Part shown: piece by piece, positions 40,180-48,876 of the stretch
How the letters are laid out: each line of letters starts with the position of its first letter
How positions within the stretch are numbered: position 1 is the first letter of the stretch
Assembly (NCBI GenBank): GCA_963811685.1
Contig: CAWESK010000005.1
Coordinates: 1-64,000 of the forward strand
Length of the DNA stretch: 64,000 nucleotides
Direction of reading: 5' to 3'
DNA from: CAIWHR01 sp963811685
Lineage (GTDB): Bacteria > Pseudomonadota > Gammaproteobacteria > Burkholderiales > Casimicrobiaceae
Translations under genes and position numbers: made by a program
The notes under the pieces: model-generated
What the model was told of the DNA's origin: nothing
The model's database searches: none
What the model saw: only the letters and a program-made list of their open reading frames with translations

Positions 40180-41148
40180 TCAGTGCCGGTGCGGCGCTGA
40201 GCGGGGATCGTCGGATTCGATCGGCGCGAGCGGTATCACCCGACCATTCGGCGGCGGCACGGGCCATGACGGCTGCAGCGTCACGTGCTCGATCCCGAAT
40301 TCGCCGGCGAGCAGCCGTTGCGCGGCGGCGAGCACGCGTGGCCATGTCGAGCCATCGTCCAGGGTCACGTGCGCGGAGAGCGCGACGCAATCCGCGCTCA
40401 TGTTCCACACGTGGAGGTCGTGGACCCCGGTGACGCCCGGGGTGGCGACGAGCGCCTGTCCGATCGCCTCGTACGACAGATGCGCCGGCACCTGCTCCAT
40501 CAGCACGCGGGTCGACTGCCGCAGCAGCAGGAACGTCGAGCGCAGGATCAGCAGCGCGACCACCAGCGACAGGATCGGGTCGATCGGCATCCATCCGGTC
40601 GCGTAAATGACCGCGCCCGCCACCAGCGCGGCGACGGAGCCCAGCAGATCGCCAAGGACGTGCAGCAAAGCGCCGCGCGCGTTGATGCCCTCGCCGGACC
40701 GCGAAAGCATGTAGGCGACGACGACGTTCACCGCGAGCCCACCGCCGGCGACCACCATCACGACCGTTCCGGACACGGGCGCGGGCATGAGCAGGCGGCG
40801 CACGGCTTCGACGGTAATCCAGACGATCAGCGCCAGCATCGCGAGCGCGTTGACGAATGCCGCGAGCACCTCGGCGCGCGCGTACCCGTAGGACGCGCGC
40901 TGCGAGGCCGGCCGCCGCGCGACCGCCGTCGCGATCAGCGCGACGATGAACGCCGCCGCGTCGGTCACCATGTGGCCCGCGTCGGATATGAGCGCGAGGG
41001 AGCCGGCGAGCCAGCCGCCGACGGCCTCGACGATCGCGAATCCCGCCGTCAGCGCGAGCGCGATCCAGAGCGCGCGCGTCGTAGCGGCTCCGTGCGCGTG
41101 GCTGTGCGGAGCCTCCGCGGCGGGGGCGGTCGTTGCAGGGATGATCAT
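40180..41148 (-). CDS. Cation diffusion facilitator (CzcD/ZitB-like)
   Basis: Proton-coupled efflux of Zn(II) or related metals from the cytosol. 322 residues: short His-containing N-terminus (HSHAHG), six membrane spans, the metal-site motif SLALISDAGHMVTDA in span two and LLHVLGDLLGSVAALVAG in span five, and a cytosolic C-terminal domain with VTGVHDLHVWNMS. Start MIIPATTA at 41148. Convergent with the secreted-protein operon. Confidence 0.92.
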   Translation of the reverse strand: MIIPATTAPAAEAPHSHAHGAATTRALWIALALTAGFAIVEAVGGWLAGSLALISDAGHMVTDAAAFIVALIATAVARRPASQRASYGYARAEVLAAFVNALAMLALIVWITVEAVRRLLMPAPVSGTVVMVVAGGGLAVNVVVAYMLSRSGEGINARGALLHVLGDLLGSVAALVAGAVIYATGWMPIDPILSLVVALLILRSTFLLLRQSTRVLMEQVPAHLSYEAIGQALVATPGVTGVHDLHVWNMSADCVALSAHVTLDDGSTWPRVLAAAQRLLAGEFGIEHVTLQPSWPVPPPNGRVIPLAPIESDDPRSAPHRH

Positions 41149-41212
41149 GGTCGCGGAAGACGTGCCGATCCCGGCATTGTCGGCCGTGCGCGGCGCAATC
41201 GCAATCGCGCGT

Positions 41213-41839
41213 TCACATCTCGTCGCGCAGACAAATCGGCCCCTGGTTTTCCGGACGGTGACCGCGTTTCCCCGAGTAGAACGCGCGTATTTGCGCCATG
41301 TCGGAGACGATGTCGCCCGTGAGCTCGACGTAGGCGCCGACGCCGATCTCACGCGCGGGGTAGTCGACGAACGCGAGGGCGACCGGCACCCGCGCCGCGC
41401 GCGCAATGCGATAGAAGCCGGACTTCCAGAACGGCGCCGCGCTGCGCGTTCCTTCGGGTGCGAGCGCGAGCATGAATTCGTCGCGCCGGGCGAACTCGCG
41501 TTCGATCTCGTCGACGAATCCCTGCGGTTCGCGGCGATTGACGGCGATGCCGCCCATGTGCACGAGCAGCGGCCCGAGCGGCCAGCGGAACAACGTGTCC
41601 TTGCCGACGAAGTGGATGCGCAGCCCGATCACGGCCTTCGCGAGCAGTCCGACGATCGTGTCCCAATTCGTGGTGTGCGGATAGAAGATCACGACACAGC
41701 GCGTTGGCACGGGCTCGCGCAGCCGAACGGTCCAGCCCGCCGTCCGCAATATCCACGCCGCGAGCCTCGGCAGCATCCCGGGCGCGAGCGGACGAGCGAC
41801 GACGGGAGCCGGCGTGAGAGTCGGGGCTGGGGGGAGCAC
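41213..41839 (-). CDS. Lysophospholipid (1-acylglycerol-3-phosphate) acyltransferase family protein
   Basis: 208 residues with the acyltransferase H-x4-D motif in PHTTNWD and the substrate motif APEGTRS, in the order expected for PlsC-like enzymes, plus GKDTLFRWPLGPLLVHMGGIAVNR. This short variant is common in Proteobacteria and may act on lysophospholipid or other acyl acceptors; the acceptor is not predictable. Divergent from the ferredoxin gene. Confidence 0.82.
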   Translation of the reverse strand: MLPPAPTLTPAPVVARPLAPGMLPRLAAWILRTAGWTVRLREPVPTRCVVIFYPHTTNWDTIVGLLAKAVIGLRIHFVGKDTLFRWPLGPLLVHMGGIAVNRREPQGFVDEIEREFARRDEFMLALAPEGTRSAAPFWKSGFYRIARAARVPVALAFVDYPAREIGVGAYVELTGDIVSDMAQIRAFYSGKRGHRPENQGPICLRDEM

Positions 41840-41919
41840 GGTCGAAGCGCCGGCAGCGCGCCGGCGCGAATGATTGTGCGCAGTCTAGCAAACGGGAAGC
41901 GGCGATCGTGGTCGGGCGC

Positions 41920-41925
41920 TAGAAT
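41920..41925 (+). promoter_or_regulatory. Likely -10 element directly before the ferredoxin gene
   Basis: TAGAAT in GCTAGAATGA ends 5 bases before ATG 41931, so transcription would begin at or next to the start codon and give a leaderless message. No convincing -35 element. Confidence 0.35.
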
Positions 41926-41930
41926 GAGCG

Positions 41931-42563
41931 ATGGCGACGATCACCTTCGTGGATATTGCGCGCAGCGTCGACGCACTCCTTCCGCAGACGCAGTGCCGGC
42001 GCTGCGGCTACGACGCCTGCCGCCCCTATGCCGAAGCGATCGCGGCCGGCGACGCGATCAACCGCTGCCCGCCCGGCGGCGATGCGCTCATCGCCGCGCT
42101 CGCGTCGCTGACCGGCCGCCCCGTCGTTGCTCTCGATCGCGCGCACGGCGAGCACGCGCCGCTCGCGGTCGCGCGAATCGATGAAGCCTGGTGCATCGGG
42201 TGCACGCTGTGCATCGATGCGTGCCCGGTCGATGCGATCGTCGGCGCGCCCAAGCGCATGCACGCGGTGCTGCCCGCGCTTTGCACCGGCTGCGGGCTCT
42301 GCCTGCCTCCCTGCCCTGTCGATTGCATCGACATGGTTCCCGCCGGCCGCGCGTGGAGTCCCGCCGACGCGCAGGCCGCGAGCAAGCGCTTCGCCGCGCG
42401 CAACGCGCGCGTCGAATCTCGACGGCAACGTCCACGCTCGTCGTCCGCGGTCGCGCCGGACGCCGGCACGCCCTCGTCGCGCCTGCCGAAAGCCGAAGCG
42501 ATCGCCGCGGCGCTCGCGCGCGCCCGGGCGCGTCGCGCGACCGGCGGCAACCGCGCGCACTGA
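41931..42563 (+). CDS. rsxB: RsxB/RnfB-like 2[4Fe-4S] ferredoxin
   Basis: Electron carrier of the RnfB/RsxB type without the membrane anchor. An N-terminal Fe-S (Fer4_15) domain with CRRCGYDACRPYAEAI is followed by two ferredoxin clusters, CIGCTLCIDACPVDAI and CTGCGLCLPPCPVDCIDMVP, and a basic C-terminal tail. 210 residues. Betaproteobacteria keep this gene directly before nth, as here (4 bases). In RsxB the protein helps re-reduce SoxR; in betaproteobacteria its partner is unclear. Confidence 0.88.
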   Translation: MATITFVDIARSVDALLPQTQCRRCGYDACRPYAEAIAAGDAINRCPPGGDALIAALASLTGRPVVALDRAHGEHAPLAVARIDEAWCIGCTLCIDACPVDAIVGAPKRMHAVLPALCTGCGLCLPPCPVDCIDMVPAGRAWSPADAQAASKRFAARNARVESRRQRPRSSSAVAPDAGTPSSRLPKAEAIAAALARARARRATGGNRAH

Positions 42564-42566
42564 CAG

Positions 42567-43199
42567 ATGAACCCGCAGAAGCGACGCCTGATGTTCGAGC
42601 GGTTTCGCGCGGCCGACCCGGATCCGAAATCCGAGCTCGTCCATCGTTCGCCGTTCGAGCTCATCGTCGCCGTCGTGCTGTCGGCGCAGGCGACGGACAA
42701 GGGCGTGAACAAGGCCACGGCGAAGCTCTTTCCGGTCGCCCGGACGCCGAGCGCGATCGTGAAGCTCGGCATCGATGGCCTCGTTCCGTACGTGCAGTCG
42801 ATCGGTCTCTTCCGCAACAAGGCGAAGAACATCGTTGCGCTGTCCGAAATCCTGCTGCGCGAGCACGGCGGGCGCGTGCCCGCCAATCGCGAGGCGCTGG
42901 AAAAGCTGCCCGGCGTCGGCCGCAAGACCGCCAACGTCGTCCTCAACGTCGCCTTCGGCGAGCCGACGATCGCCGTCGACACGCACATCTTTCGCGTCGC
43001 CAACCGGACGGGTCTCGCTCCCGGCAAGACGCCGGAGGCCGTCGAGCAGAAGCTGCTCAAGGTCGTGCCGGAGGAATTCAAGCTGCACGCGCATCACTGG
43101 CTGATCCTGCACGGGCGTTATGTCTGCGTCGCACGCACGCCAAAGTGCCCGTCGTGCCTCATTCGCGATCTCTGCGAATTCCGCCACAAGACCGAATAG
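42567..43199 (+). CDS. nth: Endonuclease III
   Basis: DNA glycosylase/AP lyase for oxidised pyrimidines. 210 residues: SPFELIVAVVLSAQATD (N-terminal), the helix-hairpin-helix LPGVGRKTANVVLN with catalytic Lys, VDTHIFRVANR with catalytic Asp, and the C-terminal [4Fe-4S] ligands in C-x6-C-x2-C-x5-C (VCVARTPKCPSCLIRDLC). Intact. Confidence 0.96.
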   Translation: MNPQKRRLMFERFRAADPDPKSELVHRSPFELIVAVVLSAQATDKGVNKATAKLFPVARTPSAIVKLGIDGLVPYVQSIGLFRNKAKNIVALSEILLREHGGRVPANREALEKLPGVGRKTANVVLNVAFGEPTIAVDTHIFRVANRTGLAPGKTPEAVEQKLLKVVPEEFKLHAHHWLILHGRYVCVARTPKCPSCLIRDLCEFRHKTE

Positions 43200-43201
43200 C
43201 G

Positions 43202-43627
43202 ATGTTCGCGCCGACCCGCGACGAGGCGCGCCGGTTCCTTGTCGATACGTGGTCGAAATACCGCGCGCGGGAACCGCTCTCCGCGCTGGAGGCGCTCGCC
43301 GCCGAATCGATCGCGCGGCATCCCGAATATCACGCCATGCTCGAGCGTCCGGAACCCCACGTCGAGCGCGACTGGCAGCCCGAGAGCGGCGAAACGAATC
43401 CGTTCCTGCACCTGTCGCTGCACCTCGCCGTAGCCGAGCAGATCGGCAGCGACCAGCCGCCGGGCATCCGCGTGCAGTTCGAGCGGCTCCGCGCGTCGCG
43501 CGGCGACGAGCACGCGGCGTTGCACGCGGTGCTGGAATGCCTGGGCGAGGTGATCTGGTCCGCGCAGCGGCAAGGGACGCCGCCTGACGCCGCCCTTTAT
43601 CTTGCGTGCCTCGAGCGGCAGCGCTAG
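43202..43627 (+). CDS. DUF1841 family protein
   Basis: 141 residues starting MFAPTRDEARRFLVDTW, with ETNPFLHLSLHLAVAEQI and the conserved H-x-x-LHAVLECLGEVIW pattern of DUF1841, a family almost limited to beta- and some gammaproteobacteria and usually found behind nth. Function unknown. Two bases after the nth stop, so translated together. The stop overlaps the convergent glycosyltransferase gene by 4 bases. Confidence 0.85.
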   Translation: MFAPTRDEARRFLVDTWSKYRAREPLSALEALAAESIARHPEYHAMLERPEPHVERDWQPESGETNPFLHLSLHLAVAEQIGSDQPPGIRVQFERLRASRGDEHAALHAVLECLGEVIWSAQRQGTPPDAALYLACLERQR

Positions 43628-44475
43628 GCGAGCGCGCGGTTCAGGATTCCGCGAATGTCGCGCGCGCGGATCGCCTGCTCGCCCCGCGCTTCCAGCTGCC
43701 GGCGCGCAGGCTCGTTCGCCAGCAGCTCGACGCAGGTGGCGGCGATGCGCTCGGCCGGCGCGAAAGCAACCGCGTCCCGCAGATCGGGCTCGATCAGCGT
43801 GTGCGGCTGCAACGTGGCGACGACCGCCTTCGCGTTCGCCAGCAGGTAGGAAACGCGCACGACCTCGAAGATGCGCCGCGAATCGTTGAGATCGATGTTG
43901 AGGACAACCTTCGCTCGCGCGATGAGACTGTCGCGCGCGGGGCCGTAGAGGCCGCAAGCGAAGACCGCGCTCGCGCCGGTCTGGCAAAGCTGGCTGTACA
44001 GGGCGAGGCGCCGCTGCCCAGGCACGCCGTAGAACAGCACGTCGATGTCCTGCACGACGTCGCGGGGGATCCGCTCGAGGATCGGCGCCCAGCCCACGGG
44101 CACGTGCGCGACGCGTTTGGCCGGCTGCAGCTCCTCCCATGCCGAGAGGTTGTGCTCGCTGTAGTCCCAGATCCGCAATCGCCGCGCGGCAACGCGATAC
44201 GCCGGCTTGAGCGCACTCGCCGAAACACCCGCCAACTGCTCGAAGTTGTAGACGATCGTATCGGCCGGCACCGCTTCGATCTGCGCCTCCGAAAGCATCT
44301 GGAAGCCAAAGACGATGTTCGTGCGGTCGCTCGCGAACGCGTTCTCCGCCACCGAGACCTCGTGCCCGAGCGCGTCGAGTCCCCATTGGACGGTGTCGCT
44401 GACTTCGCGATACCCGCGGAGCCCGTGCAGTCGCGGATCCGGAATGACGTGCACGATGTGGAATTTGATTGCCAT
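43624..44475 (-). CDS. Glycosyltransferase-like (CgeB-related) protein
   Basis: 283 residues. The N-terminus KFHIVHVIPDPRLHGLRGYRE, the middle VGWAPILERIPRDVVQDIDVLFYG and the C-terminal KVVLNIDLNDSRRIFEVVRVSYLLANAKAVV broken into its parts resemble GT-B proteins of the CgeB/DUF3880 kind, in which the second half carries E-x-x-R near the nucleotide sugar. Sugar and acceptor unknown. Start ATG 44475. Confidence 0.65.
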   Translation of the reverse strand: MAIKFHIVHVIPDPRLHGLRGYREVSDTVQWGLDALGHEVSVAENAFASDRTNIVFGFQMLSEAQIEAVPADTIVYNFEQLAGVSASALKPAYRVAARRLRIWDYSEHNLSAWEELQPAKRVAHVPVGWAPILERIPRDVVQDIDVLFYGVPGQRRLALYSQLCQTGASAVFACGLYGPARDSLIARAKVVLNIDLNDSRRIFEVVRVSYLLANAKAVVATLQPHTLIEPDLRDAVAFAPAERIAATCVELLANEPARRQLEARGEQAIRARDIRGILNRALA

Positions 44476-44658
44476 GGCGGTGAAATCGGCACGACTTCAG
44501 AGCAGACGCCGTACGAGTTGTGGGTGAGTCTCGGGCGCTCGCCCGAGGCGCAGCAAAAAGGAATGCCCGGTACGATGAATCGATGCGTGGCGCGAAGCCA
44601 CCTGACGCTGCGCGCGGTGTCGCGTGCCCCGGATAGCGGGGCGATCGTGCTCGCGCCG

Positions 44659-44898
44659 TCAGAATTCCAGCTTGTCGCCCGGCTTCATGTTGTGGATCTT
44701 GGTCGGCGTGTCACCCATCGCCTTGATGTATTCCTCCGGCGTGCCGACGAGGAACGGGTTCGTCCCGTAGTGCATCGGAATCGCGTGCTTCGGCTTCAGG
44801 ATCTCCCGCGTCGCGTAGGCGGCATCCTCGGGGTTCATGACGAAATGACCGCCGATCGGAATCATGATCAGGTCCGGCTTGAAGTGGAAACCATGAAA
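44659..44898 (-). pseudogene. C-terminal fragment of an MBL-fold metal-dependent hydrolase (UPF0173-like)
   Basis: Reads HFKPDLIMIPIGGHFVMNP, then DAAYATREILKPKHAIPMHY and PTKIHNMKPGDKLEF, the last 75-80 residues of the UPF0173 metallo-hydrolase family. The N-terminal HxHxDH half is absent. Before the fragment there is a good ribosome site (AGGAGGG) with an ATG at 44892 region that reaches a stop after eight codons in another frame. Truncated remnant; the join to the cytochrome side lies near 44900. Confidence 0.65.
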
Positions 44899-45031
44899 CC
44901 CTCCTGTCAGGTGGGCTCTGCGAACACGCCGCCGAGGCGCCGATCCCTCCCCAGCTCGAGACGAATCTTGCGGGAAAGCGTACCCCGAATCACTCCGCTC
45001 CGAAACCCCTGTCCAACCTCTTCCAGCGATG

Positions 45032-45055
45032 AAAAAAGGCGCCCGCAGGCGCCTT
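45032..45055 (-). terminator. Terminator of the cytochrome c pair
   Basis: On the minus strand GGCGCC-TGCG-GGCGCC followed by six T, 22 bases after the second cytochrome stop. Confidence 0.85.
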
Positions 45056-45076
45056 CCCCGTGCAACGATCTCGCGT

Positions 45077-45413
45077 TCAGTATTTCGCCGACAGAACCGC
45101 CGGTTGCGCCGCGAAGTACGCGGCGAGATTTTCGATGTCGTCCTTGGTGAGCGTCGCCTGCGAATCCCGCCATGATCGGGTTCTTGCGCGCACCCGACTT
45201 GTAGTCGCGCAACGCCTTTTCGAGATAATCGCGGTGCTGGCCCGCGAGCTTCGGGAAATCCGGAGACGCGCTGTTGCCGTCGGCGCCATGGCAGGCGGCG
45301 CAGACTTCCGCCGCCTTCGCCTTGCCCGCGGCGAGGTTGGCCGCCTGTGTGCCGGCAGAAAATGCGAGGGCCGCGACGGCGGCAACGACGAGGAGGAATC
45401 GGCGGTCCATCAT
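45077..45413 (-). CDS. Small periplasmic cytochrome c (frameshifted)
   Basis: Class I c-type cytochrome of the c4/c553 kind, 111 residues. Signal peptide MMDRRFLLVVAAVAALAFSA, haem motif CAACHG, LAGQHRDYLEKALRDYKSG and KNPIMAGF, where the distal Met lies, then after an extra base near 45171 ATLTKDDIENLAAYFAAQ. ATG 45413 overlaps the preceding cytochrome stop (ATGATG), so the two are coupled and probably paralogous by duplication. Likely an electron carrier in respiration. Confidence 0.85.
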
Positions 45414-45772
45414 TTCACCTTCGTGGCGAGTCCGCCTTGGCCGTAGTAGGCGGCCACGTCGGCCATATCCTGGTCCGACAGCGACGCGGCGATTGCGCGC
45501 ATCGACGGATGGCTGCGCTCGCCGGCCTTGTATTCGTGGAGCGCCTTCACGATGTACGCCTCGTGCTGGCCGGCGATCCGCGGCACCTTGTAGACCTCGG
45601 GAAACGCAGTGCGCCAGCCTTCGATGCCGTGGCAACCCTGGCACATCTGGACCTTGAGGGCGCCGTGCGCCGGATTGCCGGCGGCCACATCCTGCGCGCG
45701 CGCCGCTCCCGCGAAAGTCAGCGCCGCGAGCGCGGCAGCGAGCGCCGCGGGAATTGCTTTCTTGTGCATCAT
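45410..45772 (-). CDS. Small periplasmic cytochrome c
   Basis: 120 residues: signal peptide AALAAALAALTFAGAARA, haem motif CQGCHG, RIAGQHEAYIVKALHEYKAGERSHPSM with axial Met, and LSDQDMADVAAYYG. Same architecture as the next gene. First gene of a two-gene operon. Confidence 0.9.
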   Translation of the reverse strand: MMHKKAIPAALAAALAALTFAGAARAQDVAAGNPAHGALKVQMCQGCHGIEGWRTAFPEVYKVPRIAGQHEAYIVKALHEYKAGERSHPSMRAIAASLSDQDMADVAAYYGQGGLATKVK

Positions 45773-45915
45773 GTCGGGGGTTCCGCCAATGGCCGATGGC
45801 CGTGATCAGAGGGCCGTGCTCGCGTGGCCGCGAAGGGTGGCCGTGGTGCCGGATACGTCGAAAAACCCCGCGATTTTAGGGTCTAACGTGTTGCCGGGTC
45901 AACGTGCGAGGCGCG

Positions 45916-46239
45916 TCACTTCTCGAGGTATTTCATTTTCTCCTTCACGCCCTTCCACTCGTCGGCGTCGGGCGGCGCGGGCTTGCGCTCGATGATGGGC
46001 TTCCACACCTTGGCGAGCTCCGCATTGAGGGCGGTGAAGTGCTTCTGGTCGTCGGGCACGTCGTCCTCGGCGAAGATCGCCTCGACCGGGCACTCGGCGA
46101 CGCACAGCGTGCAGTCGATGCATTCGTCCGGATCGATGACGAGGAAATTCGGGCCCTCGCGGAAACAGTCGACCGGGCACACATCGACGCAATCGGTGTA
46201 CTTGCAGCGGATGCAGGTCTCGGTGACGACGTAGGTCAT
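45916..46239 (-). CDS. fdxA: 7Fe-8S ferredoxin FdxA
   Basis: 107 residues starting TYVVTETCIRCKYTDCVDVCPVD, which binds the 3Fe-4S/4Fe-4S pair together with ECIDCTLCVAECPVEAI; the long C-terminal extension (WKPIIERKPAPPDADEWKG) is characteristic of FdxA. Housekeeping electron carrier of Proteobacteria. Start ATG 46239. Confidence 0.95.
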   Translation of the reverse strand: MTYVVTETCIRCKYTDCVDVCPVDCFREGPNFLVIDPDECIDCTLCVAECPVEAIFAEDDVPDDQKHFTALNAELAKVWKPIIERKPAPPDADEWKGVKEKMKYLEK

Positions 46240-46415
46240 GCGCGGCGATCCGGCGGATAAAGGTTGATTTTACCAAATCGGCCCCCATCGTTGCGGCAAG
46301 CAGGAGGTGCTTGCACGCGGCAAGGGCTTCGGCTACCGTAGGTTCCTTGCGACGCGCCTGGCCATCGCGGCGCCGTTCCCCAACTCTCCTGCCCGCGCAA
46401 CAGCACGAGGATCCC

Positions 46416-46493
46416 ATGAGCAACCAGGTCAAGCACGCATCCGATGCGACTCCCATGAGCAACCAGATCAAGCACGTTTCCGACGCCACTTTC
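46416..46493 (+). repeat. Tandem 39-base duplication at the 5' end of trxA
   Basis: Two adjacent 39-base units, both encoding MSNQ-KH-SDAT, differ at about eight positions, mostly third bases. Old enough to have diverged, yet the protein sequence is kept. Confidence 0.85.
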
Positions 46494-46781
46494 GAAAAGG
46501 ACGTGCTCCAATCGCAAACCCCGGTTCTCGTCGACTACTGGGCCGAATGGTGCGGTCCGTGCAAGATGATCGCGCCGGTGCTGGAAGATCTCGCGCGCGA
46601 CTACGCCGGCAAGTTGACGGTCGCCAAGCTCGACATCGACGCCAATCCGGGGACCACGAGCCAATTCGGCATCCGCGGCATTCCGACGCTGATCCTGTTC
46701 AAGGGCGGCAAGGCCCATGCCCAGAAGGTCGGCGCGCTGTCGAAATCGCAGCTCGCCGCGTTTGTTGACAGCAACCTCTGA
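46416..46781 (+). CDS. trxA: Thioredoxin with duplicated N-terminus
   Basis: Cytosolic dithiol reductant; active site WCGPC in VLVDYWAEWCGPCKMIAPVL and cis-Pro loop RGIPTLILFKGG. 121 residues, 13 longer than usual because residues 1-13 (MSNQVKHASDATP) are repeated as 14-26 (MSNQIKHVSDATF). The first ATG has GAGG upstream; the second ATG 46455 lacks a ribosome site, so the long form is expected. Located just before rho, a common betaproteobacterial order. Confidence 0.95.
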   Translation: MSNQVKHASDATPMSNQIKHVSDATFEKDVLQSQTPVLVDYWAEWCGPCKMIAPVLEDLARDYAGKLTVAKLDIDANPGTTSQFGIRGIPTLILFKGGKAHAQKVGALSKSQLAAFVDSNL

Positions 46782-46971
46782 ACCCGCTAACCTGATTTTC
46801 GTGTCGCGACGCCCCCCGGTCTCCCGGGGCGGCCCCGCGACAGGATCCAAGGGCGCCTCCCGCTGAATTGAGGCGCCTCCCGGGAGCCTTCCCGGGCCCA
46901 ACTTCCCCGCAATCCCCCCGCGGCGATCAAACGCCGATGCGGCCGCCCCCAGCCCTTTTCCGCGCGCCTCC

Positions 46972-48231
<1,260 letters not shown>

Positions 48232-48468
48232 AGCGCGGCGGCGCTGCCGATTTCCATGCCCTTGTTGTAAAACGAGTTTTTAGCGGCCCCTCGTTGTTCT
48301 TGGCGCCCGGCTATTGTTGCGTTGCAGTGCAAAAAACCGGATAATCGCGCCTTTGCCGCCATGCGCGCCTGGCGTTTGCCGCCTGCGCCCCCATCTACCG
48401 CGGCGCCGGTCCGGGCGCACCCCCACGGGCAATGAAGCCCCGGTGCGTGGACCGAGGACGAGGACTCC

Positions 48469-48738
48469 ATGAAGACCGATATCCATCCGAAGTACGGCGA
48501 CATCCTGGTGACGTGCAGCTGCGGCAACACGTTCACGACGCGCTCGACCGTCGTGAAGCCGTTGCACGTCGAGGTCTGCTCCGCCTGCCACCCGTTCTAC
48601 ACGGGCAAGCAGAAGGTGATGGACACCGCCGGCCGCATCGACAAGTTCCGTCAGCGCTACGCCGCCAAGCCCGCTGCCGCCAAGCCAGCGGCTCCCGCGA
48701 AGGCGCCCGCGGCGAAGGCGACCGCCACGAAGCACTGA
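48469..48738 (+). CDS. rpmE: Ribosomal protein L31
   Basis: 89 residues; MKTDIHPKYGDILVTCSCGN, CSACHPFYTGKQK and GRIDKFRQRY identify L31. The zinc-binding Cys set (C-x-C ... C-x2-C) is complete, so this is the C+ form. The last 22 residues are a Lys/Ala/Pro-rich tail not found in E. coli. Good start ATG 48469 and a terminator downstream. Confidence 0.95.
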   Translation: MKTDIHPKYGDILVTCSCGNTFTTRSTVVKPLHVEVCSACHPFYTGKQKVMDTAGRIDKFRQRYAAKPAAAKPAAPAKAPAAKATATKH

Positions 48739-48797
48739 CGCCGCGCGCGCAAAAAAGCGCGACAATGCGCGGGCGAGCCCTGTCCGGTGCCCCCAGC

Positions 48798-48826
48798 GGA
48801 AAAGGCAGCTTCGGCTGCCTTTTTCT
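48798..48826 (+). terminator. rpmE terminator
   Basis: AAAGGCAGC-TTCG-GCTGCCTTTTT: hairpin with a UUCG tetraloop and a T run, 60 bases after the rpmE stop. Confidence 0.88.
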
Positions 48827-48876
48827 TTAGCGATTGCGCGGGCGTGATAAGAGACATCCTCGTCGACCGAAATCCC

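Noticed and set aside
44866..44907. Short ORF behind the strong AGGAGGG site at the MBL fragment
   Set aside because: It stops after eight codons and is not in frame with the fragment; probably a leftover start of a lost gene.
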